Part shown: positions 24,571-32,063 of the stretch, in pieces | Numbering within the stretch: the stretch's first letter is position 1 | Layout: each line of letters starts with the position of its first letter | NCBI GenBank assembly: GCA_049314555.1 | Contig: JBMOEW010000034.1 | Location: forward strand, 1 to 33,856 | DNA length: 33,856 nt | From: REEB509 sp049314555 | Lineage (GTDB): Bacteria > Pseudomonadota > Alphaproteobacteria > Caulobacterales > Aquidulcibacteraceae | Direction of reading: 5' to 3' | Translations under genes and position numbers: made by a program | Notes under the pieces: model-generated | The model's input: the letters and a program-made list of their open reading frames with translations, nothing else | Databases searched by the model: none | Told to the model about the DNA's origin: nothing

Positions 24571-25380
24571 ATGATCAAGAGTCATGGCCGTGTGCTGATT
24601 ATTGCGGGTTCGGATTCCGGCGGCGGTGCCGGGATACAGGCGGACATTAAAAGCGTGACCGCGCTGGGCGGCTTTGCCATGACGGCGGTGACCGCCATTA
24701 CGGCTCAGAACACTTTGGGTGTTTCTGGCGTTCACCCGATTCCCATCGAAATGGTTCGTGCACAGATCGACGCCGTGATGGATGATCTTGGGGCGGACGC
24801 CTGGAAGACCGGCATGCTTGGGTCGGTCGAGATGGTGGAAACAGTGGCTGCCGCGATCGACAGCCGGGCTGCGGACGCATTGGTGGTTGTTGACCCGGTG
24901 ATGGTGGCCAAAGGTGGCCATCCTTTGCTTGAAGGGTCTGCCGTGGCGGCCATGCGCAGCTTGATGGTTCCGCGGGCCGATCTGATTACGCCAAATGCCC
25001 CCGAAGCTGCTCGGCTTGTGGGTTTTGAGGTGGAAGACGTCGAAGGCCAATTGCGGGCGGGGGCGGCGTTGCTCGCGTTGGGCGCAAAGGCGGCGCTGGT
25101 CAAAGGGGGCCATATCGCGGGGCCGTTTGTACGCGACCTCTTGATGACACACGATGGGCCGCAGTGGTTCGAGAGCGAAAGGATCGTCACGCGCTCCACG
25201 CACGGCACCGGATGCACGCTCGCCTCAGCGGCTGCGACCGGGTTGGCGCAGGGCTTAGGGATGTCTGCAGCGGTTGACCGTGCACGGCGCTATTTGTTGG
25301 CTGCACTTCTCGCAGCACCGGATTTGGGTAAGGGACATGGGCCCATTGGTCACGGCGTTACAGTGACGCCGTTTGAATAA
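24571..25380 (+). CDS. thiD: hydroxymethylpyrimidine/phosphomethylpyrimidine kinase
   Basis: Phosphorylates HMP and HMP-phosphate for thiamine synthesis. The 269-residue ribokinase-fold protein shows LIIAGSDSGGGAGIQADIKS, TAVTAITAQNT, WKTGMLGSVEMVE, VVVDPVMVAKGGHPLL, LITPNAPEAARLVG, and the anion-hole/catalytic segment STHGTGCTLASAAAT with the catalytic Asp replaced as HGTGC, all as in ThiD. Length is typical. The ribosome site ahead of ATG 24571 is weak. No thiamine riboswitch is visible and no other thi gene is in the window. Confidence 0.94.
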   Translation: MIKSHGRVLIIAGSDSGGGAGIQADIKSVTALGGFAMTAVTAITAQNTLGVSGVHPIPIEMVRAQIDAVMDDLGADAWKTGMLGSVEMVETVAAAIDSRAADALVVVDPVMVAKGGHPLLEGSAVAAMRSLMVPRADLITPNAPEAARLVGFEVEDVEGQLRAGAALLALGAKAALVKGGHIAGPFVRDLLMTHDGPQWFESERIVTRSTHGTGCTLASAAATGLAQGLGMSAAVDRARRYLLAALLAAPDLGKGHGPIGHGVTVTPFE

Positions 25381-25537
25381 GCTTATTTGGGGAAAACCAT
25401 CCTCTATTTATCTTAACCATAAGAGGTGCTGGCGTATTTATGCTTTTCGAGGCATAAGTTACATTCACCGTTATTTAGCGGGCGCTAGTTTTGTTCTTCC
25501 GCGCATTGGTTGCGGGCGCCCTGTTCGGGAGAGCGCG
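25381..25537. other. AT-rich gap between thiD and the PhzF-like gene, with dyads
   Basis: A 157-bp stretch noticeably richer in A+T than its surroundings. It contains TCTTA-ACCA-TAAGA (25411-25424), TTATGC with GCATAA around an 8-base loop (25438-25457), and AGCGGGCGCT. These may be operators or promoter elements for the PhzF-like gene. No consensus promoter can be assigned with confidence. The frame is open through it, but it does not look like coding sequence. Confidence 0.5.
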
Positions 25538-26761
25538 ATGCGCATCTGGGTGGTTGACGCCTTTACCGACCGGGCCTTCACCGGCAACCCAGCGGCCGTG
25601 GTGCCGTTGGAAGGGTGGCTCCCGGACGCCACCTTGCAGGCAATTGCGGCGGAAAATCGTGTGTCGCAGACCGCGTTTGTGGTGCCCACTGGTTTACGGG
25701 GCAATTTCCAACTTCGCTGGTTTACCTCTTCGCATGAAGTGGACATGAGCGGCCACGCCACACTCGCTGCCGGTGCAGTGGTGTTGGGAGAGCTTGAGAA
25801 AGATCTTGAGCTGGTGGTGTTTGATACCCAAACCGGTGCACTGGTGGTGCGCAAAACCCGCGACGGTTACACGCTGGATTTGCCGCGGCGCACGCGCAAA
25901 CCTTGGCAGCAGCTGCCCGCAGAGCTGTCGAAGGCGATTGGCGGTGCCCGCGTTATCGATGCCTTCACTGCCGATTACGCGGTGCTCGTGCTTGACAGCG
26001 AAGATGCCGTGCGAGGTCTGCGGCCCGATATCGGTGCCATAAACCGGCTGGTGCGGGGGCCCCGCCAAGGCTGCTTGTCGGTCACGGCTGCGGCGGAGGA
26101 CGGCAAACCGTATGACTTTGTGAGCCGGTTTTTCGCCCCTGGACTGGGGGTGCCGGAAGATCCCGTGACCGGGGCTGCGTTTGCGGATCTTGCTCCTTAT
26201 TGGTGTGACCGCTTTGACCTCGACAGTGTGGTGGGGTTTCAGGCGTCGCGCCGGGGCGGCTTTGTGCGCGCCATCCAAACCCTGACGAGCGTGCGCCTGC
26301 TTGGGCATGTGGCCATCTACATGCGCGGTGAGATCGATCCCGCCGTGGCGCGGATCCACAATTTGGCCTCTGGCGCGCTGGAGCCTTTGCCGCGGGCACC
26401 TAAGGTGACGGGCCCCGCGGCTTTGGCCCCGATTTTCGATAACCCCCCGATTGTTGCGTCTGCTGGACCGGCCGCCGCAAGCGCCAGCGAGCCGCGACGG
26501 GTTGTGGTGGTCACCGACCGGGGGTCTCGCCAGCGGAAGTTGGACGATGACTTGATCGTGCGCCTGGTGAAAGAAGCCGACGTCGCGGATTCCCAGACGA
26601 TCCATGTTTACGAGATCGATGGAGCGCCGGACGACGGTGTTGGTATTGAAGAAGTGGTGACGGTTCAGGAGCCAACGAGCGGGGCGCAGTCTGCTGTGAA
26701 GGTTGTGATTTTGGGGCGGTCGATCCCTGAAGAGCTGACAAGCGGGCGCAGCACCTCCTAA
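25538..26761 (+). CDS. PhzF-like protein with altered active site and C-terminal extension
   Basis: A PhzF/YddE-family protein (diaminopimelate-epimerase-like fold) of 407 residues. The N-terminal 265 residues match the family: MRIWVVDAFTDRAFTGNPAA, VSQTAFVVP, SGHATLAAG, FFAPGLGVPEDPVTG and LAPYW. In PhzF the active site uses Glu45, His74, Asp208 and Ser213. Here the SET motif reads SQT (Gln44 in place of the Glu), the His is kept (His73), Asp208 is kept and the Ser position is Ala213. It may thus be a non-isomerase or use a different mechanism. About 140 further residues form an extra C-terminal region, with a strand-like RRVVVVTDRG and LIVRLVKEAD. GGGAGA precedes ATG 25538. It converges with the EamA gene with a 4-base overlap. 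Confidence 0.88.
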   Translation: MRIWVVDAFTDRAFTGNPAAVVPLEGWLPDATLQAIAAENRVSQTAFVVPTGLRGNFQLRWFTSSHEVDMSGHATLAAGAVVLGELEKDLELVVFDTQTGALVVRKTRDGYTLDLPRRTRKPWQQLPAELSKAIGGARVIDAFTADYAVLVLDSEDAVRGLRPDIGAINRLVRGPRQGCLSVTAAAEDGKPYDFVSRFFAPGLGVPEDPVTGAAFADLAPYWCDRFDLDSVVGFQASRRGGFVRAIQTLTSVRLLGHVAIYMRGEIDPAVARIHNLASGALEPLPRAPKVTGPAALAPIFDNPPIVASAGPAAASASEPRRVVVVTDRGSRQRKLDDDLIVRLVKEADVADSQTIHVYEIDGAPDDGVGIEEVVTVQEPTSGAQSAVKVVILGRSIPEELTSGRSTS

Positions 26762-27717
26762 GACGACATTGGCTTGCTTTTGAACGCACGCCACCCTTCC
26801 TGGGCGATGAAAAGGCCCAGTCCAATCAAGGCCAGGGCAGCAAAGGCCTGAGGTGGGAGACGCTCGCCAAGCACGACCGCGCCAAACCCGACCGCGAAGA
26901 GGGGGATGGCATAGTTGGTCTGGGTGACGAAAGTCGGCCCCGTGCGTGCCACCAGCGCGAAGTACCCAACACCTGCGAGTGCTGTAGGGCCGATGGCAAG
27001 GCACAGGATGGCCGCCCATCCCTGCAGATCGGGTGGTCCGTGTTCGGTCAAGGCTTGAAGCGCAAACGGCGTGCTTATGAGTGCGCCGTAAAGCGTCCAT
27101 CTCGCTGATGCTTCCAGCGGTGGGATGGGTTTTCCCGTGCGAACGAGAAGTCCGTTGACGGCATAGGATACGGCGGCACTGGCGGCGGCGAGTTGCCCGA
27201 TGAATCCCGGGCCACCAAGGCCCGCTAAGGCCTCTGGCCCCATCAAGACAATGACGCCGGCAAAACCAATGCCAAAGCCTGCGATGCGGGCCGGCGTTAA
27301 ATGGCTGTCTTGACCCAGCAATGGTGCGATCGGTGCCACTATGAGCGGGGTGATTGCGGCCAAGATGCCGGCGAGGCCCGCCTCAATATGCTGTTGAGAC
27401 CATGACAGGAGCGCAAACGGAATGACCGAACTTGTGAGGGCCAAGCCCACAAGTTTCATCGTCGTTCCGGTCGTTGGTGATGGCTCTTGTTGTTTGTGGC
27501 GTCGCCAAATCCAGAAGGCATGCAGCATCACGGTGGCCATCCACAGGCGGCCAGCCACGATAACGAGGGGGGCGGCATGGGCATTCAAAGCAATTTCGAC
27601 AAGCGTATACGCCATGCCCCAAAGCGCCACGCAGAAGAAGAAAAGACCCCAATCCCTTGGGGTGGCTGGGGATGAGGCGATGGTCACTGGCTGTCCAAAC
27701 TGGGAGCGGTGGAACAC
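26758..27717 (-). CDS. EamA/DMT-family transporter
   Basis: An inner-membrane permease of the drug/metabolite transporter superfamily, 319 residues with about ten hydrophobic helices arranged as two EamA repeats. Recognisable parts are the N-terminal WGLFFFCVALWGMAYTLVEI, the middle HIEAGLAGILAAITPLIVAP and the C-terminal PLFAVGFGAVVLGERLPPQA, the last two being the characteristic repeated segments (loop around T/xPL and LGE). Substrate unknown; amino acid or metabolite export is common in the family. It is divergent from serC and convergent with the PhzF-like gene. Confidence 0.9.
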   Translation of the reverse strand: MFHRSQFGQPVTIASSPATPRDWGLFFFCVALWGMAYTLVEIALNAHAAPLVIVAGRLWMATVMLHAFWIWRRHKQQEPSPTTGTTMKLVGLALTSSVIPFALLSWSQQHIEAGLAGILAAITPLIVAPIAPLLGQDSHLTPARIAGFGIGFAGVIVLMGPEALAGLGGPGFIGQLAAASAAVSYAVNGLLVRTGKPIPPLEASARWTLYGALISTPFALQALTEHGPPDLQGWAAILCLAIGPTALAGVGYFALVARTGPTFVTQTNYAIPLFAVGFGAVVLGERLPPQAFAALALIGLGLFIAQEGWRAFKSKPMSS

Positions 27718-27804
27718 TCATCTGTGGGGGAATGGCAGAACGCAAGCATCACTTGCGGCTATTTCGCCGTTGCGCTGCGGGGCAAATTGATGCTTCTGGG
27801 ATGC

Positions 27805-27851
27805 GGGCCACCCGCTCCCAACGGCGGGCTGCCCATCTGTGAGGATGGGAG
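27805..27851 (+). promoter_or_regulatory. two-hairpin leader before serC that occludes its ribosome site
   Basis: Hairpin 1: GGGC-CA-CCCGC (27805-27815) pairs with GCGGG-CT-GCCC (27824-27834) around an 8-base loop. Hairpin 2: CCCATC (27832-27837) pairs with GATGGG (27844-27849) around TGTGAG, covering part of the ribosome site GGGAG (27847-27851), 9 bases before the serC ATG. The two hairpins share CCC 27832-27834, so the outer part of hairpin 1 and hairpin 2 exclude each other. A serC RNA motif upstream of alphaproteobacterial serC has been described; this may be an instance. That link is from memory and unconfirmed. Confidence 0.65.
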
Positions 27852-27860
27852 TACATACTG

Positions 27861-29042
27861 ATGAGCGCATTGCCGCCGAAGCCGGGTGTGAAGCCGGCTG
27901 ATGCCCGGTTTTCTTCGGGCCCTACCAAAAAACGCCCAGGATGGAATTTGAGCGCGCTGCAGGGTGCCGCGTTAGGGCGCTCGCACCGATCTAAAGAGGG
28001 CAAGGCCAAACTCAAGGAAGCCATAGACCAGACGCGCGCTGTGCTTGAGGTGCCAGATAGCCACAAAATTGCGATTGTGGCGGCTTCCGACACAGGTGCA
28101 GTTGAGATGGCCATGTGGTCCATGCTTGGGCCGCGCCCGGTGGACGTGTTTGCCTGGGAGAGTTTTGGCGAAGAGTGGGTTACAGATGCCAAAGAGCAGC
28201 TCAAGCTTGCGGATATGCAGCTGCATGTCGGGCGGCCTTATGGTGCGCTGCCTGATCTATTGAAAGCGCGCAAAAACGCCGACATCATCTTTACACAAAA
28301 TGGCACCACCTCAGGCGCAAAGATTCCCAACTTCGATTGGATTGCCGATGATCGGGATGGAATTACCATCAATGATTGTACGTCGGCGGCTTTTGCACAG
28401 CCCATCGATTGGGCAAAGTGTGATGTTGTTACCTACTCTTGGCAGAAGGTAATGGGCGGCGAGGCCGCGCATGGGATGATCATTCTTTCGCCCCGCGCTG
28501 TGGCCCGCCTCGAGAGTTATGTTCCGGAGCGACCACTGCCGAAGATCTTTCGGATGACCAAGAAGGGCAAGCTGGATGGTGAGCTCTTTGAAGGGGCCAC
28601 GATCAACACGCCAAGCCTGCTGTGTACGGAAGACTATCTGGACGCTTTGGCGTGGGGCAAGAGCATTGGCGGGCTTGAAGCGCTTTATGCGCGGGCCAAC
28701 ACCAACGCGAAGACGCTTTATGACTGGGTGGCGAGGACGCCGTGGATCGCTCCGTTGGCGGATGATCCGTCTACGTGGTCGAACACTGGCGTTTGCTTAA
28801 AGTTCGTTGATCCGCGGGTGCAGGCCCTAGATGAAGCAGGGCAGGCGGACTTTGCCAAGAAGGTCGTCGGCATGCTCGAAAAGGAAGGGGTGGCGTTGGA
28901 CGCCGCCGCCTACCGCACGGCACCGCCTGGTCTTCGCATCTGGTGCGGTGCCACCATCGAGCAAGCCGATGTCGCAGCGCTGATCCCCTGGGTCGAATGG
29001 GCGTTTGGACAGGCGAGCGCGGACCTTCCCGCCGCTCCCTAA
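27861..29042 (+). CDS. serC: phosphoserine aminotransferase SerC
   Basis: Transfers the amino group from glutamate to 3-phosphohydroxypyruvate, the second step of serine synthesis (also used on phosphohydroxythreonine in some PLP pathways). The 393-residue protein is of the alphaproteobacterial type, beginning with ARFSSGPTKKRPGW. The PLP lysine is Lys196 in YSWQKVMGGEAAHG. Other segments of the family: IVAASDTGAVEMAMWSMLG, IFTQNGTTSG, INDCTSAAFA and FEGATINTPS. The start is at ATG 27861, preceded by GGGAG that can be occluded by a hairpin. It precedes an acetyltransferase gene by 22 bases and serA by 531 bases. Confidence 0.95.
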   Translation: MSALPPKPGVKPADARFSSGPTKKRPGWNLSALQGAALGRSHRSKEGKAKLKEAIDQTRAVLEVPDSHKIAIVAASDTGAVEMAMWSMLGPRPVDVFAWESFGEEWVTDAKEQLKLADMQLHVGRPYGALPDLLKARKNADIIFTQNGTTSGAKIPNFDWIADDRDGITINDCTSAAFAQPIDWAKCDVVTYSWQKVMGGEAAHGMIILSPRAVARLESYVPERPLPKIFRMTKKGKLDGELFEGATINTPSLLCTEDYLDALAWGKSIGGLEALYARANTNAKTLYDWVARTPWIAPLADDPSTWSNTGVCLKFVDPRVQALDEAGQADFAKKVVGMLEKEGVALDAAAYRTAPPGLRIWCGATIEQADVAALIPWVEWAFGQASADLPAAP

Positions 29043-29064
29043 GGAGAAGCGGTGGAGGCGAGCG

Positions 29065-29571
29065 ATGATCACCCTGCGCCCTGCAACCCAAGCGGACGTG
29101 CCCCTGCTCGAAGCATGGTACGAAGATCCTCTTGTGGCCGCCTCAGACCCCAACGATGATTGGGACTGGGAAACGCAGACTTTGGGGGCGCTGGGGCTGG
29201 AAAACCTGATTGCGGAGCGGGATGGGTGTCCGATCGGCTTCATCCAGATCACAGATCTGGTGCACGATGCTTCGCGCTATTGGGGGGAGCCGCAGCCGGG
29301 CTTCATGGCGATCGACATCTGGATCGGGGAACCGGAGGCGCGTGGTCAGGGCCATGGCCGCGCGATGATGGCGCTCGCAATTGCGCGCTGCTTTGCCGAT
29401 CCGGCCATCCACACGATCCTCATCGATCCGATTGAAACCAACACTGCCGCCATCGCCGTCTACCAAAAGTTTGGCTTCACGTTTGTTGAAAACCGCCGCT
29501 TCGGCCTGGACGACTGCGCTGTCCATCGGCTCACGCGGCACGACTGGCTTTGCCGCACCACCGGAGTATGA
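29065..29571 (+). CDS. GNAT acetyltransferase, AAC(6')-like
   Basis: A GCN5-related N-acetyltransferase of 168 residues, resembling the aminoglycoside 6'-N-acetyltransferase/RimJ type. Features are ITLRPATQADVPLLEAWYED, WGEPQPGFMAIDIWIGE (acceptor loop), the acetyl-CoA-binding RGQGHGRAMMALAIARCF, IDPIETNTAAIAVYQKFGF and C-terminal tail with HRLTRHDW. The substrate is unknown, and a drug-resistance role should not be assumed: it is a chromosomal gene in a serine operon, with no integron or transposon signal beside it. GGAGG (29054-29058) lies 6 bases before ATG 29065. The stop TGA ends 2 bases before the serA ATG. Confidence 0.88.
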   Translation: MITLRPATQADVPLLEAWYEDPLVAASDPNDDWDWETQTLGALGLENLIAERDGCPIGFIQITDLVHDASRYWGEPQPGFMAIDIWIGEPEARGQGHGRAMMALAIARCFADPAIHTILIDPIETNTAAIAVYQKFGFTFVENRRFGLDDCAVHRLTRHDWLCRTTGV

Positions 29572-29573
29572 CC

Positions 29574-31154
29574 ATGCCAAAAGTGCTGATCTCGGACGAT
29601 CTTTCCCAAGCGGCTATTGCCATTTTCAAGGCGCGTGGGGTCGAGGTGGATTACATGCCCGAGTTGGGCAAGGACAAGGCCAAGTTGAAGGAGATTATCG
29701 GGGCCTATGATGGCCTGGCGGTGCGCTCAGCCACGAAGGCTACCGCTGAGATCATCGCTGCCGCCGGGCAACTCAAGGTGATTGGTAGGGCTGGGATCGG
29801 CGTTGACAACATCGATATTCCAGCTGCGACGGCGAAGGGCATCGTTGTGATGAACACGCCCTTTGGCAACTCAATCACGACAGCCGAACACGCCATCGCG
29901 CTTTTGTTTGCTGCGGCGCGGCAACTCGGTGCCGCCGACGTTTCGACCCAGGCCGGGAAGTGGGAAAAGAACCGCTTCATGGGGGTGGAGCTTTACGCCA
30001 AGACGCTGGGCGTGATTGGGTGCGGCAATATTGGTTCGCTGGTTGCGGAACGCGCGTTGGGCCTGAAGATGAAGGTCGTGGCGTTCGATCCGTTCTTGAC
30101 AGTGGAACGGGCGATTGAGCTAGGCGTGGAGAAGGTTGAGCTTGAGGCGTTGTTGGCGCGCGCTGACTTCATCACGCTGCATACGCCGATGACCGCGCAA
30201 ACAAAGAATATTCTGTCTGCGGAGAATTTGGCAAAAACCAAGCGCGGGGTGATTATTGTAAACGCCGCGCGGGGCGGTCTAGTGGACGAAGCCGCGCTGC
30301 GGGCCCTTTTGGACAACGGTCATGTTGCCGCAGCCGGCTTTGATGTGTTTGTCGAGGAGCCAGCCAAGGAAAACGTGCTGTTTGGCGCGCCGAACTTTAT
30401 CGCCACGCCGCACTTGGGGGCTGCGACCACGGAAGCGCAGGAGAATGTGGCGCTGCAGGTGGCCGAGCAAATGAGTGACTACTTGATGTCGGGTGCGGTG
30501 ACGAATGCGTTGAACATGCCATCGATCACCGCCGATGAGGCGCCGCGCTTGAAGCCATTTGCGGCACTTGCGGAAAAGCTCGGTGCGTTTGCAGGACAAC
30601 TTGCCGATGAAGGGCTGGAGGCCGTCGAAATCGAGTACGAGGGTGAGGTTGCCGCGCTCAACACCAAGCCACTAACTGCGGCCGCACTTGCTGGGCTTTT
30701 GCGACCTTTGCTGCAGGACGTGAACATGGTGTCTGCGCCTGCGATCTTGAAGGAACGCGGGACACCGTTTGCTGAGACCAAGCGCGACGCTTCCCCCACC
30801 TTCGACAGCTTGATCCGTGTGAAGCTCAAGACCGGTGGCGGGTGGCGCAGTGTTGGGGGCAGCGTGATCGCAGGTGCGCCGCGGATCGTGGAAGTTAAGG
30901 GGATGAGCCTTGATGCTCCTTTCTCGCCCACGATGGTTTACGTCAACAATCACGACAAACCTGGGTTCATTGGCGCCTTCGCGACCACGCTTGGTGCCGC
31001 CGGCATCAACATCGCCACTTTCCACCTTGGACGAACATCGGCTGGCGAAGAGGCAGTGGCGTTGGTTGGGGTCGATCAAGCGGTGGGCGAGACGGTTCTT
31101 TATGCAGTGAAAGCGCTGCCGCATGTGCGCTACGTCAAGGTGCTGCGCTTTTAA
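29574..31154 (+). CDS. serA: D-3-phosphoglycerate dehydrogenase SerA
   Basis: Catalyses the first step of serine synthesis, NAD-dependent oxidation of 3-phosphoglycerate. The 526-residue length is that of the long form with a C-terminal regulatory part. Domains: N-terminal substrate domain, nucleotide-binding domain with GCGNIGSLVAERALG (acidic D in FDPF after beta-2), catalytic Arg/Glu region with IIVNAARGGLVDEAAL, TPHLGAATTEAQENVALQV with the catalytic His, then an ASB-type intervening domain and a C-terminal ACT domain (DKPGFIGAFATTLGAAGINI). ATG 29574 is preferred because GGAG (29563-29566) lies 7 bases upstream; ATG 29568 is too close to it. Confidence 0.97.
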   Translation: MPKVLISDDLSQAAIAIFKARGVEVDYMPELGKDKAKLKEIIGAYDGLAVRSATKATAEIIAAAGQLKVIGRAGIGVDNIDIPAATAKGIVVMNTPFGNSITTAEHAIALLFAAARQLGAADVSTQAGKWEKNRFMGVELYAKTLGVIGCGNIGSLVAERALGLKMKVVAFDPFLTVERAIELGVEKVELEALLARADFITLHTPMTAQTKNILSAENLAKTKRGVIIVNAARGGLVDEAALRALLDNGHVAAAGFDVFVEEPAKENVLFGAPNFIATPHLGAATTEAQENVALQVAEQMSDYLMSGAVTNALNMPSITADEAPRLKPFAALAEKLGAFAGQLADEGLEAVEIEYEGEVAALNTKPLTAAALAGLLRPLLQDVNMVSAPAILKERGTPFAETKRDASPTFDSLIRVKLKTGGGWRSVGGSVIAGAPRIVEVKGMSLDAPFSPTMVYVNNHDKPGFIGAFATTLGAAGINIATFHLGRTSAGEEAVALVGVDQAVGETVLYAVKALPHVRYVKVLRF

Positions 31155-31397
31155 AGAGGGGGCGGTCTTCGGCAAAACTGGTCGCACTTAATCTACTAGG
31201 GTGCGAGATACGTGTGACGCGCATCAGGTTTTGGTGGCTTGCTCGTAGAATTGGCCCGGGCTCGCCATCGCCATATTGTGCGTATACTCGCCTTGAATGC
31301 TTGGATTGAGGGGGCGCACAGTTGCATAGCGCTAGCCAAACGGTTCGAAACGCTCTAGACCATTGATGGGTGGTGGTTTGCGGTTGCGGAGTTGTCG

Positions 31398-31988
31398 ATG
31401 TCGCATGCTACTCAAGTCGGCCTAGGCCTCGGTTTGGTGCTCGGCGTTCTTGTGATCAGTGCAGCGCCGGCGTTTGCGTTAAGTGACGTCGCGATCGGTA
31501 TTTTGGACCACAACATACAGGTCACCGACGCTAAAAACGCCAACAAAGAAGACGGCCCTGCCCTAGAGGCGCAGCTCACGTGGGGGCCGATCGAAGCGCT
31601 GTCGATGATCGGCGCGCCCCGTCCGTTCGTGTCTGCCGCGCTCAATGTTGCGGGCGATACGAGTTTGGCCGCAGCGGGCTTGGAGTGGCGGTTTAACCTC
31701 AGCGAGGCTTGGAGCCTTAACACCAGCTTCGGGTACGCCTTGCACAATGGCGAGGTGAGCAATCCTTACCCGAACGGGGATCCGCGCGCGACCCAATTTA
31801 CAAATGAGCACGTGTTGCTTGGGTCGCGGGACTTGTTTCGCACTGGCATTGTTGCCTCACGAAAAATGGGCGAAAACTGGAGCGCCGAGGCGATCTACGT
31901 GCACTACAGCCATGGGCAGATCTTGGGCAATGGCCGTAACCAGTCGATAAATCAACTCGGGCTTAGGGTTCGGTACTCCCTCGAATAG
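31398..31988 (+). CDS. PagL-like lipid A 3-O-deacylase/acyloxyacyl hydrolase family protein
   Basis: A predicted outer-membrane beta-barrel enzyme that trims acyl chains from lipid A. It has 196 residues with a signal peptide (VGLGLGLVLGVLVISAAPAFA) and amphipathic strands to the end. The active-site region of the family, H-x-S-N with His and Ser, is read here as His169-Tyr-Ser171-His (YVHYSHGQILGNGRNQ), so the Asn is His. The last residues are LRVRYSLE, a plausible barrel terminus although the final residue is Glu rather than Phe/Tyr. The gene starts 243 bases after serA, a gap in which I see no clear element, and is followed by a patatin-like gene. The family call is moderate. Confidence 0.7.
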   Translation: MSHATQVGLGLGLVLGVLVISAAPAFALSDVAIGILDHNIQVTDAKNANKEDGPALEAQLTWGPIEALSMIGAPRPFVSAALNVAGDTSLAAAGLEWRFNLSEAWSLNTSFGYALHNGEVSNPYPNGDPRATQFTNEHVLLGSRDLFRTGIVASRKMGENWSAEAIYVHYSHGQILGNGRNQSINQLGLRVRYSLE

Positions 31989-32063
31989 TGCTGCGGTGCC
32001 GGGTGATGGACCGCGCGCGCATGTCGTCCTACACCAGTATCGGACTTGTCGCGGGGGAGTGCG

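Noticed and set aside
25694..27100. A 468-codon minus-strand frame across the PhzF-like gene and part of the EamA gene
   Set aside because: It crosses two well-supported genes, lacks recognisable motifs and has shadow-like composition.
29065..29571. Acquired aminoglycoside-resistance cassette
   Set aside because: No integron attachment site, integrase or insertion sequence flanks it, and it is tightly embedded between serC and serA.
31155..31397. TATACT in the gap after serA as a promoter for the PagL-like gene
   Set aside because: The hexamer resembles a -10 box but no acceptable -35 box lies 16-18 bases upstream, so I did not annotate it.
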